From NCBI RefSeq assembly GCF_003597395.2, contig NC_133790.1, positions 20,736,869 through 20,800,868 of the forward strand: DNA of 64,000 bases, read 5' to 3'. Each line of letters begins with the position of its first letter. Position 1 is the stretch's first letter. Position numbers and translations under genes: made by a program. Positions 12,263 through 44,728 of the stretch are shown piece by piece. The notes beneath the pieces were generated by a model. The model was not told the DNA's origin and ran no database searches. It worked only from the letters and a program-made list of their open reading frames with translations. The DNA is from Chelonoidis abingdonii. Its lineage: Eukaryota > Chordata > Testudines > Testudinidae.

Positions 12263-14131
12263 TAGACTGTACAAACAGGGCACTAATAACACTGGCTTGA
12301 TATGGGACCAGTACTATGAAATAAGTGGAGTAAGAAAATAAAAAGGCACTAGTCTTAAAGAGACACTCCATGTATTCTAAGAATATAATTCATTTAATAC
12401 TGTTAATTTTACAGCACAAAAAATAAAACAAGCTATGATCCCCAAAATAAACTTTAAAAGCTTGCTTATTATTGCCTGAAGTTCATGGTCTTTAAATTAC
12501 ATACTGTTAATGTTTACACAGTGAAGACTGTCTCAAATAGAAGGCCACCTTCCCACTGCGAAAAATTTCATTTAATACAAGTAAACAGAAAATGACAACT
12601 ATACAGGAACACTTCTACTGGTCCCAAAAGGCTGTCTTAGGCAGGTCTTACTTTTTCAACTGCAGATAGTTGGAGATGCTTGAAAACTTTACCATAAACA
12701 AAAAGCCCATTCATTCCCAGGATGTTAATACAATATAAAAAGTTAGATTACAGGCACATGAAATGGCACAAAGAATGCATTTTTCCCCTTTACAAAAATA
12801 ATGTTCAGAGCCCCCACCCAAAAAGGATATATTCCCTTTATTCCTGCCTGATTTGTAAACAATTATGAATTGAGTTAGTGCTTATCCAGTGATGTGGACA
12901 CTGACCAGTTAAAATGAAAACTCTTCTAATCAGAGGCTTCAATATATATATATACACACACATGTACACCAGAGGAAAAGACAAATAGTAAACCTTTCAT
13001 GATTAATGGTTTTGACAACTGACAAAATTGCTAGTTTGAAACCCAGACACCTACATAAAAATGTGGAATATGATCCACCTAATACTGCATAGATTGAAGC
13101 AAGTATATTTTATACTCCCAAAGAACAGCTATACTGACCATTATTTATCATCAAGGAATTTTTGAAGAGGTGTTCTAAAGCAACAGCCAGCACTGCAAGA
13201 AACAAATCTTTGAAGGAGAAACACAAACTGATCAAATGCAGTCTATATAAAATACTTAAGACATTTTGATGCAAGTTTACAATCAAGTTAGACTGTTTAA
13301 TGTGATACTTTTTAATAAGAGGTGGTGTTTAGTATTAGACACAGGGAGCCATTTAAGTGGTCCAAAACTAGGTTCACACTTTTTAGGTATTCTTCTTTGC
13401 TTTAGAAACCACCATGTAATGCTGTGCTTTCTTGTATTGACATGGGCTGAGATTTTTGCAGACAGATGGTTTGCTTCTTTGGGGGAAATCACCAGATTAG
13501 TTTAACCCAGGACAGTGCTTACAATGTTCCAGGCACACAGTATATCCAGTGAGGGAGAGTGTAAGAAAACACTTTTGATAAGTAATTTTCTGAATCATAT
13601 GTTTATGGATTTTAAAATAAAAAAACCATACACTGATGACAGCTGTCAACAGCTAGGCCAGGTCAAAATGAGATATCCTTATGGCAGACTGAGTTTAGTG
13701 CAGTTTAAGTACAAAAGTAACTTTCAGTAGTATGAGCTTTGTAATAACTTACAGTAGGGTCCAGACACACAGATTAACAGGGACACTCACTTTCTAGAGC
13801 TGCATAACTGTTTGCATTGCAAAGGACAGTTATTGCCCACAGTCAGGTAATCCTACAGCACCACACACTTTTAGTCAATGCTATTCTCTTTCACAGTAAG
13901 TTTGGTTGGCAGTAAAATGCTTTAAGAAGAGTTTCTCCAGACTGTCAGCCATTTGATGAGCACTACAGAATATTAACAGGTAAGCTGAGAGGCTTTTCTA
14001 AAAATGAACTATGGCTGCAAAAAATTTTGCATGCTTCAGTGCCTTCTCTCCAAGAATTTCAAGGCACTTCAATACAGAGTTCAGAGCAACATGTGCTTAG
14101 GGCTGAACAGCCCAACATCCTTGAAAGTATT

Positions 14132-14148
14132 CCCCCCCCCCCCCCCCC
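14132..14148. repeat. C17 homopolymer (G17 on CRKL sense strand)
   Basis: Seventeen consecutive C on the plus strand inside the inferred CRKL 3' UTR; a second run of twelve (14334-14345) lies about 185 bp away. Run lengths in such tracts are error-prone in assemblies. Confidence 0.9.
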
Positions 14149-14420
14149 AATATCTTATGTCGGAACTTGTATGAAACATTAACACTTAAAAAAAGTGTAC
14201 AAGTTCCTCTAAATGCTGAAAGCAAAGTTTGGATTTCTACATCTTTTGCTAAGCTTGAAGGCATCCTTAATACCTAAAGTACATCCCTCCTGCTACTTAG
14301 TTGTCAGCTTCTGTAGGGAAGATATAAACAGAGCCCCCCCCCCCCTGGGTTTAAAAAAGCATAATTATTCACATTTTGTTAATTTTTCAATTCATCTTTT
14401 AAATTCGTTTAAAAAGAGGC

Positions 14421-14650
14421 AGGCAGAAGTCATGGAGTTGGGCTCATCTACACAAGTTGCTCTGTTTTACTTTAAAAGTTTAAAGTGGTACAACTCCCTG
14501 GTGTGGATGCAATTATACTGATAAGTTATGTCAGTATAAGGCATCTTTATCTCTCTATCCCCTCCCTGAAACCAGGTTGTACTAGTAAAAACTGTTTAAA
14601 AAACCCTATACTCCTCCTTAAGCCTGATTTACACACAGACTTTTGTACTG
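14421..14650. mobile_element. Possible old MITE in CRKL 3' UTR
   Basis: 'GGCTCATCTACACAAGTTGC' and 'CCTGATTTACACACAGACTTT' resemble opposite ends of the TCTACAC-type elements, with 'TGTACTGGTATAGC' near the right end. Strongly degraded; it may be chance similarity. Confidence 0.3.
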
Positions 14651-15435
14651 GTATAGCTCTTAAGTGTTTCCCTTTTAAAGGTTGTTTCTACAGTTCTAGT
14701 GCTTGCAAATCATCCAGCAACTTTTATATTTGCATTCAATAGTCTGCAGAATTGGTTTTATGTATATCACAGAATGAGCTACCACTTACAATGCCAATTA
14801 ACGTTTTCTTATTAAGGTCTTCAATGGGTATTTACTTTCATCACACAAACTTTATTTCTAAGTCAAGAGCAAGCTTAAAGTTGTATCACAAACAGCCTTG
14901 TTAAAACAGCTGCTCAAAATGCACAAGAGATCCAATTGTCTACAAAGAGACTTGTTTTATCTTAGGGCAGATTTTCTCTCAAATTCAGCTCTTCCCTTCC
15001 TCAGCCACAAAATTGCAGTTTTTTTTTTTTTTGATGTTGTTCTGTTTGGACAGTGATCCAAAAATTTGATCTCGGGATTAGAACTCTCCTCCTAATGAAT
15101 AAGCCACAACATTCTGTTCCTGAAAGCCTCAAACAGGAAAGATTATTTTCTTGCTCCTATTTACTATCTGCCTGTATGATTTCAGTCTTCTCCAGCTAAA
15201 GGGCCAAAATAGTTCTAGAAGTGATACTACAGTTTGGATGATGCAATTATGGTATGGTCAGCACATGATTTCAGTTGTGTGCATTCCAACTGTGTATAAA
15301 AAACCATCAAACTGCAGCAAGCTAGAAAAATGGACAATGCTAGCAATGTGCCATTAACAGTCATCATCCCCACCTCAAACGATGCTTATCGTAGCCAGAA
15401 AAATGAAGCAGCAGTTGTAAACTGGGCAACAAGAA

Positions 15436-35383
<19,948 letters not shown>

Positions 35384-35413
35384 CTACGGGCTCCCTGTCC
35401 CCAGAGCTAACGC

Positions 35414-35425
35414 CAAAATGGCGGC
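35414..35425 (+). promoter_or_regulatory. YY1-type motif in CRKL CpG island
   Basis: Reads CAAAATGGCGGC on the plus strand, matching the extended YY1 consensus AAnATGGCGGC. It lies about 400 bp upstream of the CRKL start codon. In many CpG-island promoters this motif lies just downstream of a start site on the same strand; here it points away from CRKL, which raises the possibility of antisense or divergent initiation. Confidence 0.5.
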
Positions 35426-35429
35426 CTGC

Positions 35430-36244
35430 GCCGGCAGAGGGAGGATTCCGAGAACCCGCCCCGCGCAGGCGCTCTCCGCGCCTAGGCTCGCGCCCCCAGG
35501 GGCAGGGTGCAGCCTGCTGCTCCCCCGATAAGAGGCAGATCAGGGCAGAGCGAGCCGGGTCAAGATGCGGTGTCTGACGCGGGGCAGCCGCCCAGTCTGC
35601 CTGGCGGCGAGGAGGGGCCAGCCTCCCCCGGGGTCAGCGCCTGCAGCGAAGGAGAAGAGTTCACGTCTCTCCCTCCCGAGCTACCAGCGTCACTCCGAGC
35701 GCTCCCCCTCCTCCCGCTGCTCGCAGCCCGGGGCCGCGCGCGGCAGCCACCCGGCCGCATCCTTGAGGGACTTTCATCCAATCACGCCGCGCCCCTCCCC
35801 CTGCTCCAGCCAGTCTGTGCTTCGTGCCCGCCTTGTGTTCCAGGAGCTTCCAGCGGGACGGGGAGCGCTGGGTTCACATTCAACTTTAACGGCACATGTG
35901 AAAACACAGCGGGCTGCTACTGTGCGAGACCCGTCACCCGCTCCGCGGCTACTCTAGTCCCCTTCACACTCCCCCATCGCTATCCTCCCTCCCTCCCAGC
36001 CAGACGTCTGCCCCCCGCCTCATTTCCCCTGCCCAGTCTCCACAGTCGCCAACACATTTCCCGTTGTGCGCATCCCTCAGAGGCGTCTGTCTCCACCTAA
36101 ACCCCCGAGCGCCATCCTGCTTCCCTGCCTGTCTATCCCCTCACAGTTTTCTCAGGAGGCCCTGGCTTCAGGCCTGTTAAGAACAATTGGGAGCAAGGGC
36201 TCTCTTTATTGAGCCGTCTTGTCGGAGGTTAAAATAGCTTTCCC
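35430..36244. other. Upstream edge of CRKL CpG island, no gene recognised
   Basis: GC-rich to about 35.95 kb and then grading into average sequence. The open plus-strand frames (35507-36100, 35565-35957) show no family features and consist of Pro/Ser/Arg-rich text typical of CpG-island shadows. Confidence 0.5.
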
Positions 36245-36335
36245 TAGATTTTAGAGCCAGAAGGGGCTACCGGGATAATCTTGTCTGATCTGTATAACAC
36301 ATGGCAAAGAACTTCAAGCAGATCTTAAAATAGCC
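36245..36335 (-). mobile_element. CR1 3'-end fragment
   Basis: 'TAGAGCCAGAAGGGGCTACC', 'AATCTTGTCTGATCTGTATA' and 'ACACATGGCAAAGAACTTC' are the plus-strand reading of the CR1 3' UTR, as in 5615-5700 and 9008-9080. Confidence 0.6.
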
Positions 36336-36679
36336 CATTTTCCTGCCCTTTCCTATTCCCCTTCTCAGCTGAAGCTTTTCATACCCCCTGCAGCAATATT
36401 AGCAACCCAAACATCAAGACTGACAAGTATTTTAAAACAAAATTCGGATTTGTGTATTTGCCTTCAGCTCTTTAAAACATTCACATTTTCAATATTTTCT
36501 TTAGAAACGTTTTTTTAAATGAAGGGTGAGAGGCTAACAGTCACATGCCTTCATGAACTGGGCATTTTAGAAAAACATTGAATATTTCAAGGATCACAAA
36601 AAAGTCTCAAACAGGCAAAACTACATCTGCTGTGTTCCTCCAAGAGGCAGGCACCCCTTGAGAACAGCTCACCTTAGCA

Positions 36680-36902
36680 CAGGGGTTCTCAGACTTTTGT
36701 TCTGATGACCCCTTTCACATACCAAGCCTCTGAGTCCGACACCCCCCCCTTAAATATATAAAAAAGTGTTTTTAATGTATAATACCATTATAAATGCTGG
36801 AGGCAAAGCCTGGTTTGGGGTGAAGGCTGACAGCTCACAACCCTGCATGTAATAATCTTGTGACCCCCTGAGGGGTCCCGACCCCCAGTTTGAGAAACCC
36901 TG
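36680..36902. mobile_element. hAT-type MITE, 223 bp, perfect 8-bp target duplication
   Basis: Ends CAGGGGTTCTCAGAC and GTTTGAGAAACCCTG. Both flanks are CCTTAGCA (36672-36679, 36903-36910). Opposite orientation to its relatives at 1420 and 31540. Lies in the KLHL22-CRKL intergenic stretch. Confidence 0.85.
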
Positions 36903-37572
36903 CCTTAGCAGCCTAGAAGAGTCAGCTCCCAACTCAAAGTGCCACTCCTATGAGCCACAGAAACTTTCAACATTAAGGTGGTTCTAACGAAAGACAGGGC
37001 AAAATAGCCTGAGGTTTAAACAGCAGCAAGAAGAGGAGATTATTAACCAACCAGTATGTTCCCGCCTCCACTTCCATAGTATCAGTATATTGCTGGGTGC
37101 ATGCAGCTCCATGGGATTGCCCACTTCACATTAGCTAGACAGTTGTGATGGGCATGCTAGCCCAGCACAACCTCCTATTCTGAACAGTAACTAGAAGGTG
37201 CTGATACCAAAACAGAAGCCAGCCCTGGAGAATCCTTGACAGGGTCCAAAAATGGGCCATTACAGTTATAGATAAACAAAAACTGAAACCAGTGCTGCCA
37301 ACGCTCACAAGCTTATGCTATTTTGGCTGGGGCTGAAGCCATGCCAGAAGGTTTAGCCCTCTAGTAAATTTCAGTTCTGCCAGAGGGCCAACCTTCCCTC
37401 CCCCCTCTCCCCCCCCCAAATTATCTGCCTCTCCCACTGGACACCTCCTAGGGAAGAGCAGCTGTTGCAGAAGGCACATAGAGCTCTTCCCCTCTCCCCT
37501 TCAGAAGTTGAGAGGACTTTTTGGGTAGGAGATGAACCAGCTGACACCGTTATTATTTGTATTACTCTAGCA

Positions 37573-37947
37573 CAAAGGTTCTCAAACTTCATTGCACCGC
37601 GGCCCACTTCTGACAACCAAAATTACTACACAACCCCAGGAGGAGGACTGAGCCCTGAGCCTGCCTGAGCCCGCTGCCCCAGGCAGGGGACCCAAAGCCA
37701 AAGCCCCACTGCCCCTAGTTTGGGAGGAGGGGGCACAAAACCCCAAAACTCAAGGGCTTCAGCTCCAGGTGGAAGCCAGTAACCTGAGCCCCACCACTCG
37801 GGGCTGAAGCTCTTGGGCTTTGACTCCAGCCCCAAGTGGTGGGGCTCAGGCTTTGGCCACAGCAAGTCTAATGCCAGCCTTGGTGACCCCATTAAAACAG
37901 AGTCACGACCCACTTTGGGGTCCCAACCCATAGTCTAAGAACCACTG
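37573..37947. mobile_element. hAT-type element, 375 bp
   Basis: Starts CAAAGGTTCTCAAAC and ends AGTCTAAGAACCACTG. Flanks CTCTAGCA (37565-37572) and CTCAAGCA (37948-37955), 7 of 8 identical. The interior is rich in 'GGGCTTCAGCTCCAGG'-type text with an internal inverted arrangement around 37790-37850. Confidence 0.75.
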
Positions 37948-38256
37948 CTCAAGCATCTACAAGCAAGGAAGGAGAACAGAAAGAGCCTGGCAACCGAGGA
38001 CCTTGCTTACTCCTCTCCTGTGACAAATGGGTTGGCCCCTCTGTGTTCCTCCCTACAATCAACATCCTCAGGGCTGGGAAGAGGAGAGGGGAATGAAGAA
38101 CACCTAAAGCTGAAACAAAGGTGGGGCTGGTTGAACAGGCAGACATGGGCACCACAATTAGAATTTTGTGGAGAAGCTGGAAACTCTGAACCATCAGACA
38201 GATACAGCTCCTGCAGCAGGAGCCAAAATTACCCCACTGAAATTTAGGAGCGTTGG

Positions 38257-38258
<2 letters not shown>

Positions 38259-38346
<88 letters not shown>
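38259..38346. repeat. (AC)44 microsatellite
   Basis: Forty-four uninterrupted AC units, followed after six bases by a run of ten C (38353-38362). The Val/Cys or Thr/His repeat proteins predicted across it are artefacts. Confidence 0.97.
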
Positions 38347-38349
<3 letters not shown>

Positions 38350-38362
38350 AAACCCCCCCCCC

Positions 38363-40440
38363 AAAAGACCAAAAACGCAATGTAATTCTTTTAAATCTGA
38401 AACATCTGAAATGAACACAGAAAGACTTGGGGCAATAATTTTGTAGTTCCTACACTGGACCCTTTCTAAAGGACTCACTCCAACTTTAGTATCTTCTTTC
38501 ACTCTGTAAACCCTGCTCCTGAGACCTGGATTGCAACATCTGGCAATTTCCCCATGTGTTTCGATCTTATATTGGCAGATGGTGCAAAATCTAAAAAGCC
38601 TCGGATGGGAAACGGGGTTTAAGTTTGTGGACACTTAACATTGTCAAAATGGTTTAATATGGAAGATTTAAATCGGGCACTTATTTAAAAAAAAAAAGCA
38701 CTGACCAAGAAACACCCTTACAAGATTGTGATATCAAGGTCAGAGGTAAAATCTGAGATTTTATTGCAAATTAGACATGTTTCTAGGTCCCTAAGGTACA
38801 ACTGGCAACTTGTAATAGTCCAGGGGGAATTCCAAGCTTACTATTCATACATACAGAATTGCCAGTTTTGTGTAACATGGGGATTGAATGTGAAATCCAA
38901 AACCTTATTTCAAATATAGAATCTCCTAACACCTTTAATATGAAAACATCCCAAAGTACACCACTAACTGTATGTGTGTTAGTATCACTTCACCAACCAC
39001 TGAAATACAACCATCTCTAGGATGGAAAACAACAGCATACAGCAATACCAACAGAAATGATTAGGCCTGGAAGTGAAGAATGCGACTGTGAAGTTGGCTA
39101 TACATACAAAAATATTTTCTAAATTTCTAAGGAAAGTTACCTGTGTGTCATGCTTCAACTCCTAATGGTTTAAGAATTCACACTTGTCCATTCAGAATCT
39201 GTTTCATTCATATACGGATAGTTTAGGTTGGACTGAGAAGCTCATAAAATTGCCTTACACCATTTGAAGAAGATGGGGTTTAGTCCTCTCAATGTGGTTA
39301 CAGCTGAAATTTAGAAGTAACTGGGGATTAAACACTATCACATGCTAAATATAATTTGTGTATCTATAAATACTACTCCTACAACATCAATACTTATGAG
39401 ATTTTGGGATGAAGAATAATTCCATAAATGAAAGCTGTTTTACAAATAAAATAAGCTTCTTCACTGTAAGGTAGGCAAGTATTAGTAGCCCCATTCAAAC
39501 AAATGGAGAAAATGGCAGAGAATTTAAGTGACTTGTCCAAGGCCACAAAAAATTAGTGGCATAGCCTGGAACAGAAAGACAGCAGTGAGGAGTTCCTATT
39601 AAATTTTTACTGCATGTTTTTCCCTTTGTTATAGTTTGATTTACTAGAAAGTAAATTTAGCAAGCCCATTATACAGAGAGTGCTCCTGTTTTCTTTGGAT
39701 ACAAACAGGTTACAAAAGGAACTGAAACAAAGCTGTCAACAGGAAACAGTATTTTATAACAACAATTTTTGGTCTAGGTAGTAACATCTTTACGCCATAC
39801 AAATGCTGAACTATGCTGCAATTTTAGTAGTGCATATTATTGAACTAACTTCTAACTTTCCATATAAAGGAGGTTTTAAAAAGCCAATAGGTTTTAAAGC
39901 CATTGTGTTCATCTGGTTTGACCTCCTGCATGAACACAGGCCATTGGACTGCTCTGTAATAACTCCTGCTTCAAGTCCAATAGCTGTAGCTAAACTAGAG
40001 TATTTTTTCTTTTTAATTTAGAAAAAACACCACACAGAGAGATAGAGAGGGGATAATTTGTTCAAGGTGTCACAAAACAGGTCAGGTAACAGAGCTGGGA
40101 GTTAACTCTATGCACTATTACAGCCCTACCACCACTTGTTGTCCAGGCCTGTCAGCAGGGAGAGAGGTGAAATTCACCATTTTGGCAACAAACACTCAGA
40201 ACACTTTGGTGTAAAGGAGAGGAGTTTTTGTTTTGTTTTGTTTTAAAACTTTTAAAGTTTTGGTTTTCAGAGAATGAAAAGGGATAGTTCAATTCTGAAA
40301 GCTGGATTTTTGGGGGTAAAAAGGGGGAAACAGTTCTTCTGAAACAAACACAGAAGCAGCAGCAACCACTTCTCTTCCAAGTATGAACGTCTAAAATAGT
40401 TCCGTAAACAAATCCACTAATTGCAAATCCAGCCGAATGC
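38363..40440. other. Intergenic stretch with old SINE and CR1 pieces
   Basis: MIR-like core at about 39484-39575 (minus; 'AAGTGACTTGTCCAAGGCCA') and possibly 40060-40110. A CR1 3'-end fragment is at about 39890-39985 (minus; 'TCTGGTTTGACCTCCTGCAT'). The rest is unassigned. Confidence 0.5.
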
Positions 40441-40451
40441 AAACTGTAGGC

Positions 40452-40758
40452 CACGGGTAGGAAACCTATGGCACGCGTACCCAAGGCGGCACACGAGCTG
40501 ATTTTCAGAGGCACTCACAGTGCCCAGGTCCTGGCCACCAGTCCAGGGGGCTCTGCATTTTAATTTTAAATGAAGCTTCTTCAACATTTTGAAAACCTTA
40601 TTTACTTTACAGACAACAATAGTTTAGTTATATATTATAGACTCAGACACAGAGACCTTCTAAAAATGTTAAAAATGTATTATTGTCATGCGAAACCTTA
40701 AATCAGAATGAATAAATGAAGACTTGGCACACCACTTCTGAAAGGTTGCCGACCCCTG
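40452..40758. mobile_element. hAT-type MITE, 307 bp, perfect 8-bp target duplication
   Basis: Starts CACGGGTAGGAAACCTATGG and ends AAAGGTTGCCGACCCCTG. Both flanks are CTGTAGGC. Complete relative of the broken copy at 8517-8798 and of the arms of 28037-29730. Confidence 0.85.
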
Positions 40759-41039
40759 CTGTAGGCCATAGGTTGTGTTAAATAACTAGGACTTCAATGA
40801 AGCTACTGTATAACATTTATGTTACCTACTTTAACATAACAGGAAATCTTAATGTTGGGCTTTAGCAGCCTGATCAGCATGACAATACTTACAGTAAATG
40901 CGTCCATAGGCTCCAGGCTCAGCATCTCCTTGATTTCAAAATCATCTTTTAAAAACATCAAGTCTCTGTCTTATAGGAATGCGAACAACAGGGTTATGAA
41001 ATCAGCAGCAAAGAAGTTATAAAGGCAGTTCAGCTTCTG

Positions 41040-41500
41040 TAACATCAAAGATCCAAACTATTCACTATCCTTTCCTCAATCTTTCAAAGAAAAACTCTAC
41101 TTTCACTAAGTCACCTCTTCACTTTCCTGGATCCTACCATTAGCTCCCTCTTATTGCACCAAATGAGCTTGCCGTCATCTTCAAGCCCAGATATAATCTT
41201 GACTTTGCCCTCATCTGTGCTCTTCCTTCCTTCCTACACTCACCTTACCGCTGCCTATGTATCTTTAGTTCATTCTGAGGTTGGTGCCTTCTGTCATGCT
41301 ACTTCCTACATCTGAACCAGACTTCCTTTTCTCTCCTCCACCAAGTACTTTCTTCTGCTTCTTTCAAATCCCTCTTGTAGGAATCCTCCCTCATACATCT
41401 GCCTACTCTAGAACTACTCTTCGCTTCTCCCTGTGCCAAATCCATTGCAGCCAATTGGAGGAGCCTATGCTTTTCCACATTGTGAGATCGCGCTCATAAA
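41040..41500. repeat. Possible LINE-derived tract
   Basis: A pyrimidine-rich plus-strand segment whose broken translation (ELAVIFKPRYNLDFAL) weakly resembles the region after the reverse transcriptase in L2-type LINEs. Speculative. Confidence 0.25.
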
Positions 41501-41669
41501 TTAACATTTTCTAGGATCTGAAAGGTACCGAGAAGAGTCTTAGGTGATGGATCATAAGTACTTGAACAATCACTTCTAATTCTGTATTTTCAGCACGATG
41601 CAGAGATAGGCATAAGCAAAGCTCTGTCCTTAGCTCATGCAGCTTGTGACATGACACTCTGCTCTAGTT

Positions 41670-42409
41670 CAGTGGTTCCCAAACGGGTTCGTGAACCCTC
41701 AGTGGTTCACGAAATGTTACAGCGGGTTCTCAGGGAAAAATTCCCTAATTGTGAACAGAGCTGTCCCTAGAGACGCCAAGTAGCATGAGGCCAGCAGCAT
41801 GGAGCCTCTGGACTTCCAAGAGCTAAGCAGATCAAAGCAAGTGTATCTATCACACTGAGGATATTTAAACTTCAAGACTCCTTATAAGAAATGGAAAGGG
41901 AGGTGGATATATTTTGCTGTTTTTAAAATTAAATAGGCAGCTAGTACTGTTTTTTAAATTATTATGAAGAACAAGTTTAAGCTTTGTTGTAACGTGCGTT
42001 GTTTGCCTGCATTGTTCAAGACCTGAATGCTTGTATAGGAGGAACAATTTGAGTTGGCTTCTTAAATACCTTCATGCTGTTTCACATTTGATACTCCTTG
42101 ATGAAACATAGGAGCCTTGTCTTAGAACAGACTTATTCAAAGTGATACAAACTACGAAAGTGAAATCTTGGAAGAGTGTTGCCATTTTCATAATGTAATA
42201 AAAATACTCCAATGATAAATAAATAATGATAAATAGTGTGCAATAAGCATGTCATAAAACAAATTTTATATTTCTAAGATCATGCTTTTATAATTTATAC
42301 TCACGTAAAGGAGAAACTCCCAGGAAATATTCATTTTTAGCAGGGGGTTCCCGAGACACACCATTTTAGTGAAAGGGGTTCACAGGTTGTTAAAATTTGG
42401 GAACCACTG
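41670..42409. mobile_element. hAT-type element, 740 bp, perfect 8-bp target duplication
   Basis: Starts CAGTGGTTCCCAAACGGGTTC and ends AAATTTGGGAACCACTG. Flanks CTCTAGTT at 41662-41669 and 42410-42417 are identical. No coding capacity; the interior is AT-rich. Confidence 0.85.
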
Positions 42410-42417
42410 CTCTAGTT

Positions 42418-44728
42418 ACTATTACGATTATTGTGGCAATGATGGATTTCCTGATATTTTGAGACATCCTTAAAAATAAGCAGAAAATTACACTGGGATT
42501 CCAAATGGAAGTTCTATCTACAGAACTTAATCACTGGGCCAGATACAAATAGACAACCAATTAAGTAACCCAATTATTATTCTGCTAAGCGTTGTAATGC
42601 ATCAGTGAGACGAACTCATGTGTTTTTAATCACTTGATGCTGATAAAAGTATATATAATGCAATACTTCTATTAGTCAGACCATTTTTATAATTTCCCCA
42701 TTTCTGGATATTTCTTGTGCTATACCACTGTCCAACAGAACTCTGTGTAATTATGAATGCACTTCCTTTTTGCTCTAAGATACAAGGCTGGCACACTCAG
42801 GAAATAAGAGGAATCAAATTTAATCACCGAAAATAGGGTCAACCTAAAATACAACAGAATCCTTACTAGTGCATGCTTTCCCATAGGAAGAGGCAAGGGC
42901 TTTTAAAGGCAGGGTTCCCATGCAGTTCCTGAAAAATTGTTCGATAGGAAACATCAGTCATGACTGAGAATATCAATCTGTCCTCTTCTGCAGTGTTTCT
43001 GTGAAAGATGCATTATTTCCAGTAAATCAAAGGTACAAAGGACTTTCCACATTCTCTATTAGATAGCCTTCTGACTTTGAAACTGAGATTTAATTATGAA
43101 CACTTTCATTTGGAAAGATGCACTTATAACTAAAGTAAACCACTCCTGACTGAGTAGCTTGGGTGAAAGTACATTAAACTTCTGTTACCTACCAACACAA
43201 AATGTACCCAGATAAGATGGGTCACACAGTATTACTTTGGAGCAGACACACTATGCACAGCTCAAAAAGGAATTATCATGGACAATGCCAAGCATGTTGT
43301 CAGTCCTTAATACTAAACAAACAATACCATCACAATATCGAATAGGTTTACTTATGTACATGAAAGCTGAAGTCACCTGGCAATATCTAAAATCAGAACT
43401 TTTTACCAGCTGTTTCTTTAGCTCAGTTGAGGAACATTCATTTGGAACCTAATATATTATTGTCTCACCTTGACCTCTTCTGTGAAATCCAAGAATTAGC
43501 CTGAAGGCCTCCTTATTTGCAATTGTATGCAATGCCCTCTATTGGTACATACACGAAAAGAAAACATGCCTCCAGAAGCAGCACAAAGAATCATTAACTC
43601 CTTTCTATCACTTAAAAATACATGTAATTAGGATGCCACTGGTAATAATGCTTCTCCATTGAACAGAGATTTTCAAAACTTATCACCTTACTTTACATTA
43701 GGTCTGAACTTTAAGAGTAGAATTCTATAAAGAGATACTGCAGCAAACCAATTAAAATACAGCACTTGGTGCACAGCAGGCAATACAACAAACAAAAGAT
43801 CCACATTTAATTTAATCCCCTCATTTATTCAAAGTAGCTTTCTAGACACAGAATAAAGAGCCATTAATCTTCAATACTGAAGTGTGCCTTATTTTAAGTG
43901 AGAGAGAGGAGAAAGAGCGCGTGAGTGTGTGTGTGTGGGTTCATTATCTCCTGAAAGTGCCTTTTCTGAAGGGGCCCCATCTGTATGGTTTTCCTGGGTC
44001 TTCCTCCATAGCCCTCTTCCTTCATGTGCTTAGTTGTACAGTCCTCCCATTTCAGGTTGCAGACAGGGCCACTGAGCTGGCTTAGGTCCACGAGATCAAA
44101 GAGTCTCAGTTTAAAACTAGTAGAGCTGAAAATACTGCTCTGACCCAGAAAGCTAATTAGTGTATAGAAAGAACTGCACGGGGGCCTCCTTAATCTTTTC
44201 TAGAAATCCTGTTTACCAATGTGGAATCTTCTAGATCTATTTAACAAGTCATCAGTTTCCCTGACAAAGGTTCCCTACTTGAAGCTGAAGCCAGTGGAAA
44301 TTCTCTAGTTCTTTATAGTGCCCGTTCTATGTTCAATCTCCAAAGCCTCTATGTGATGGCATATTTGACTAAGATCACCTCATTCCAATTGTCACTTTGA
44401 TTCTGCCCTTCCCCTCCTTTCACTTTAACTAGTGTATTATTTTAACACCTGACAGCTAATTAACTGATAGAATTGGTTACCCTATGCCTATTCGAAAGCA
44501 GGGATTACCAAGTTTTTGTATGTCAAAGCATTGGTTTCTATAGCAGCTGTTAAATTAATAATTTAACTTCAAGAAAGCTGTTAAATCAGAAGTAAATGAT
44601 TTTACAAACTGCCAATAAATAAAGGAATGCTTTGTTATGCAATATTTGTTTCTTGCTCTGGTGGTCTACCATTGCTTTCCTGGCACTAATCTAGCAAATC
44701 CAGGTCCTTGGTAATTTTCAATCCCTTC
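42418..44728. other. Intergenic stretch, nothing recognised
   Basis: 2.3 kb of AT-rich sequence upstream of CRKL and beyond the KLHL22 poly(A) site. Contains a short (GT)n-rich patch at 43925-43937. No gene or named repeat recognised. Confidence 0.45.

Larger units (their letters stand above)
12240..15435 (-). other. CRKL: CRKL 3' UTR (inferred, about 3.2 kb)
   Basis: Between the CRKL stop codon and 12.24 kb I recognised no hAT, CR1 or SINE copy except a possible degraded MITE near 14.42-14.65 kb, which contrasts with the repeat-rich DNA further on. Minus-strand AATAAA hexamers occur at 12842-12837 and at 12262-12257; the latter is the best candidate for the distal cleavage site, about 15-20 nt beyond it. 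The stretch also carries long G runs on the sense strand (14132-14148 and 14334-14345), an A14 run (15019-15032) and a (TA)n(CA)n tract (12942-12962). The exact end is inference; cDNA ends would settle it. Confidence 0.6.

Noticed and set aside
35507..36100. A 197-residue plus-strand frame upstream of CRKL
   Set aside because: CpG-island shadow with Ser/Pro/Leu-rich text, no domain, no conserved splice context. Transcription in this direction is possible but coding is not supported.
37949..38634. Open frames encoding long Cys-Val or Thr-His repeats
   Set aside because: They are translations of the (AC)44 microsatellite on either strand; no start context, splice support or family resemblance.
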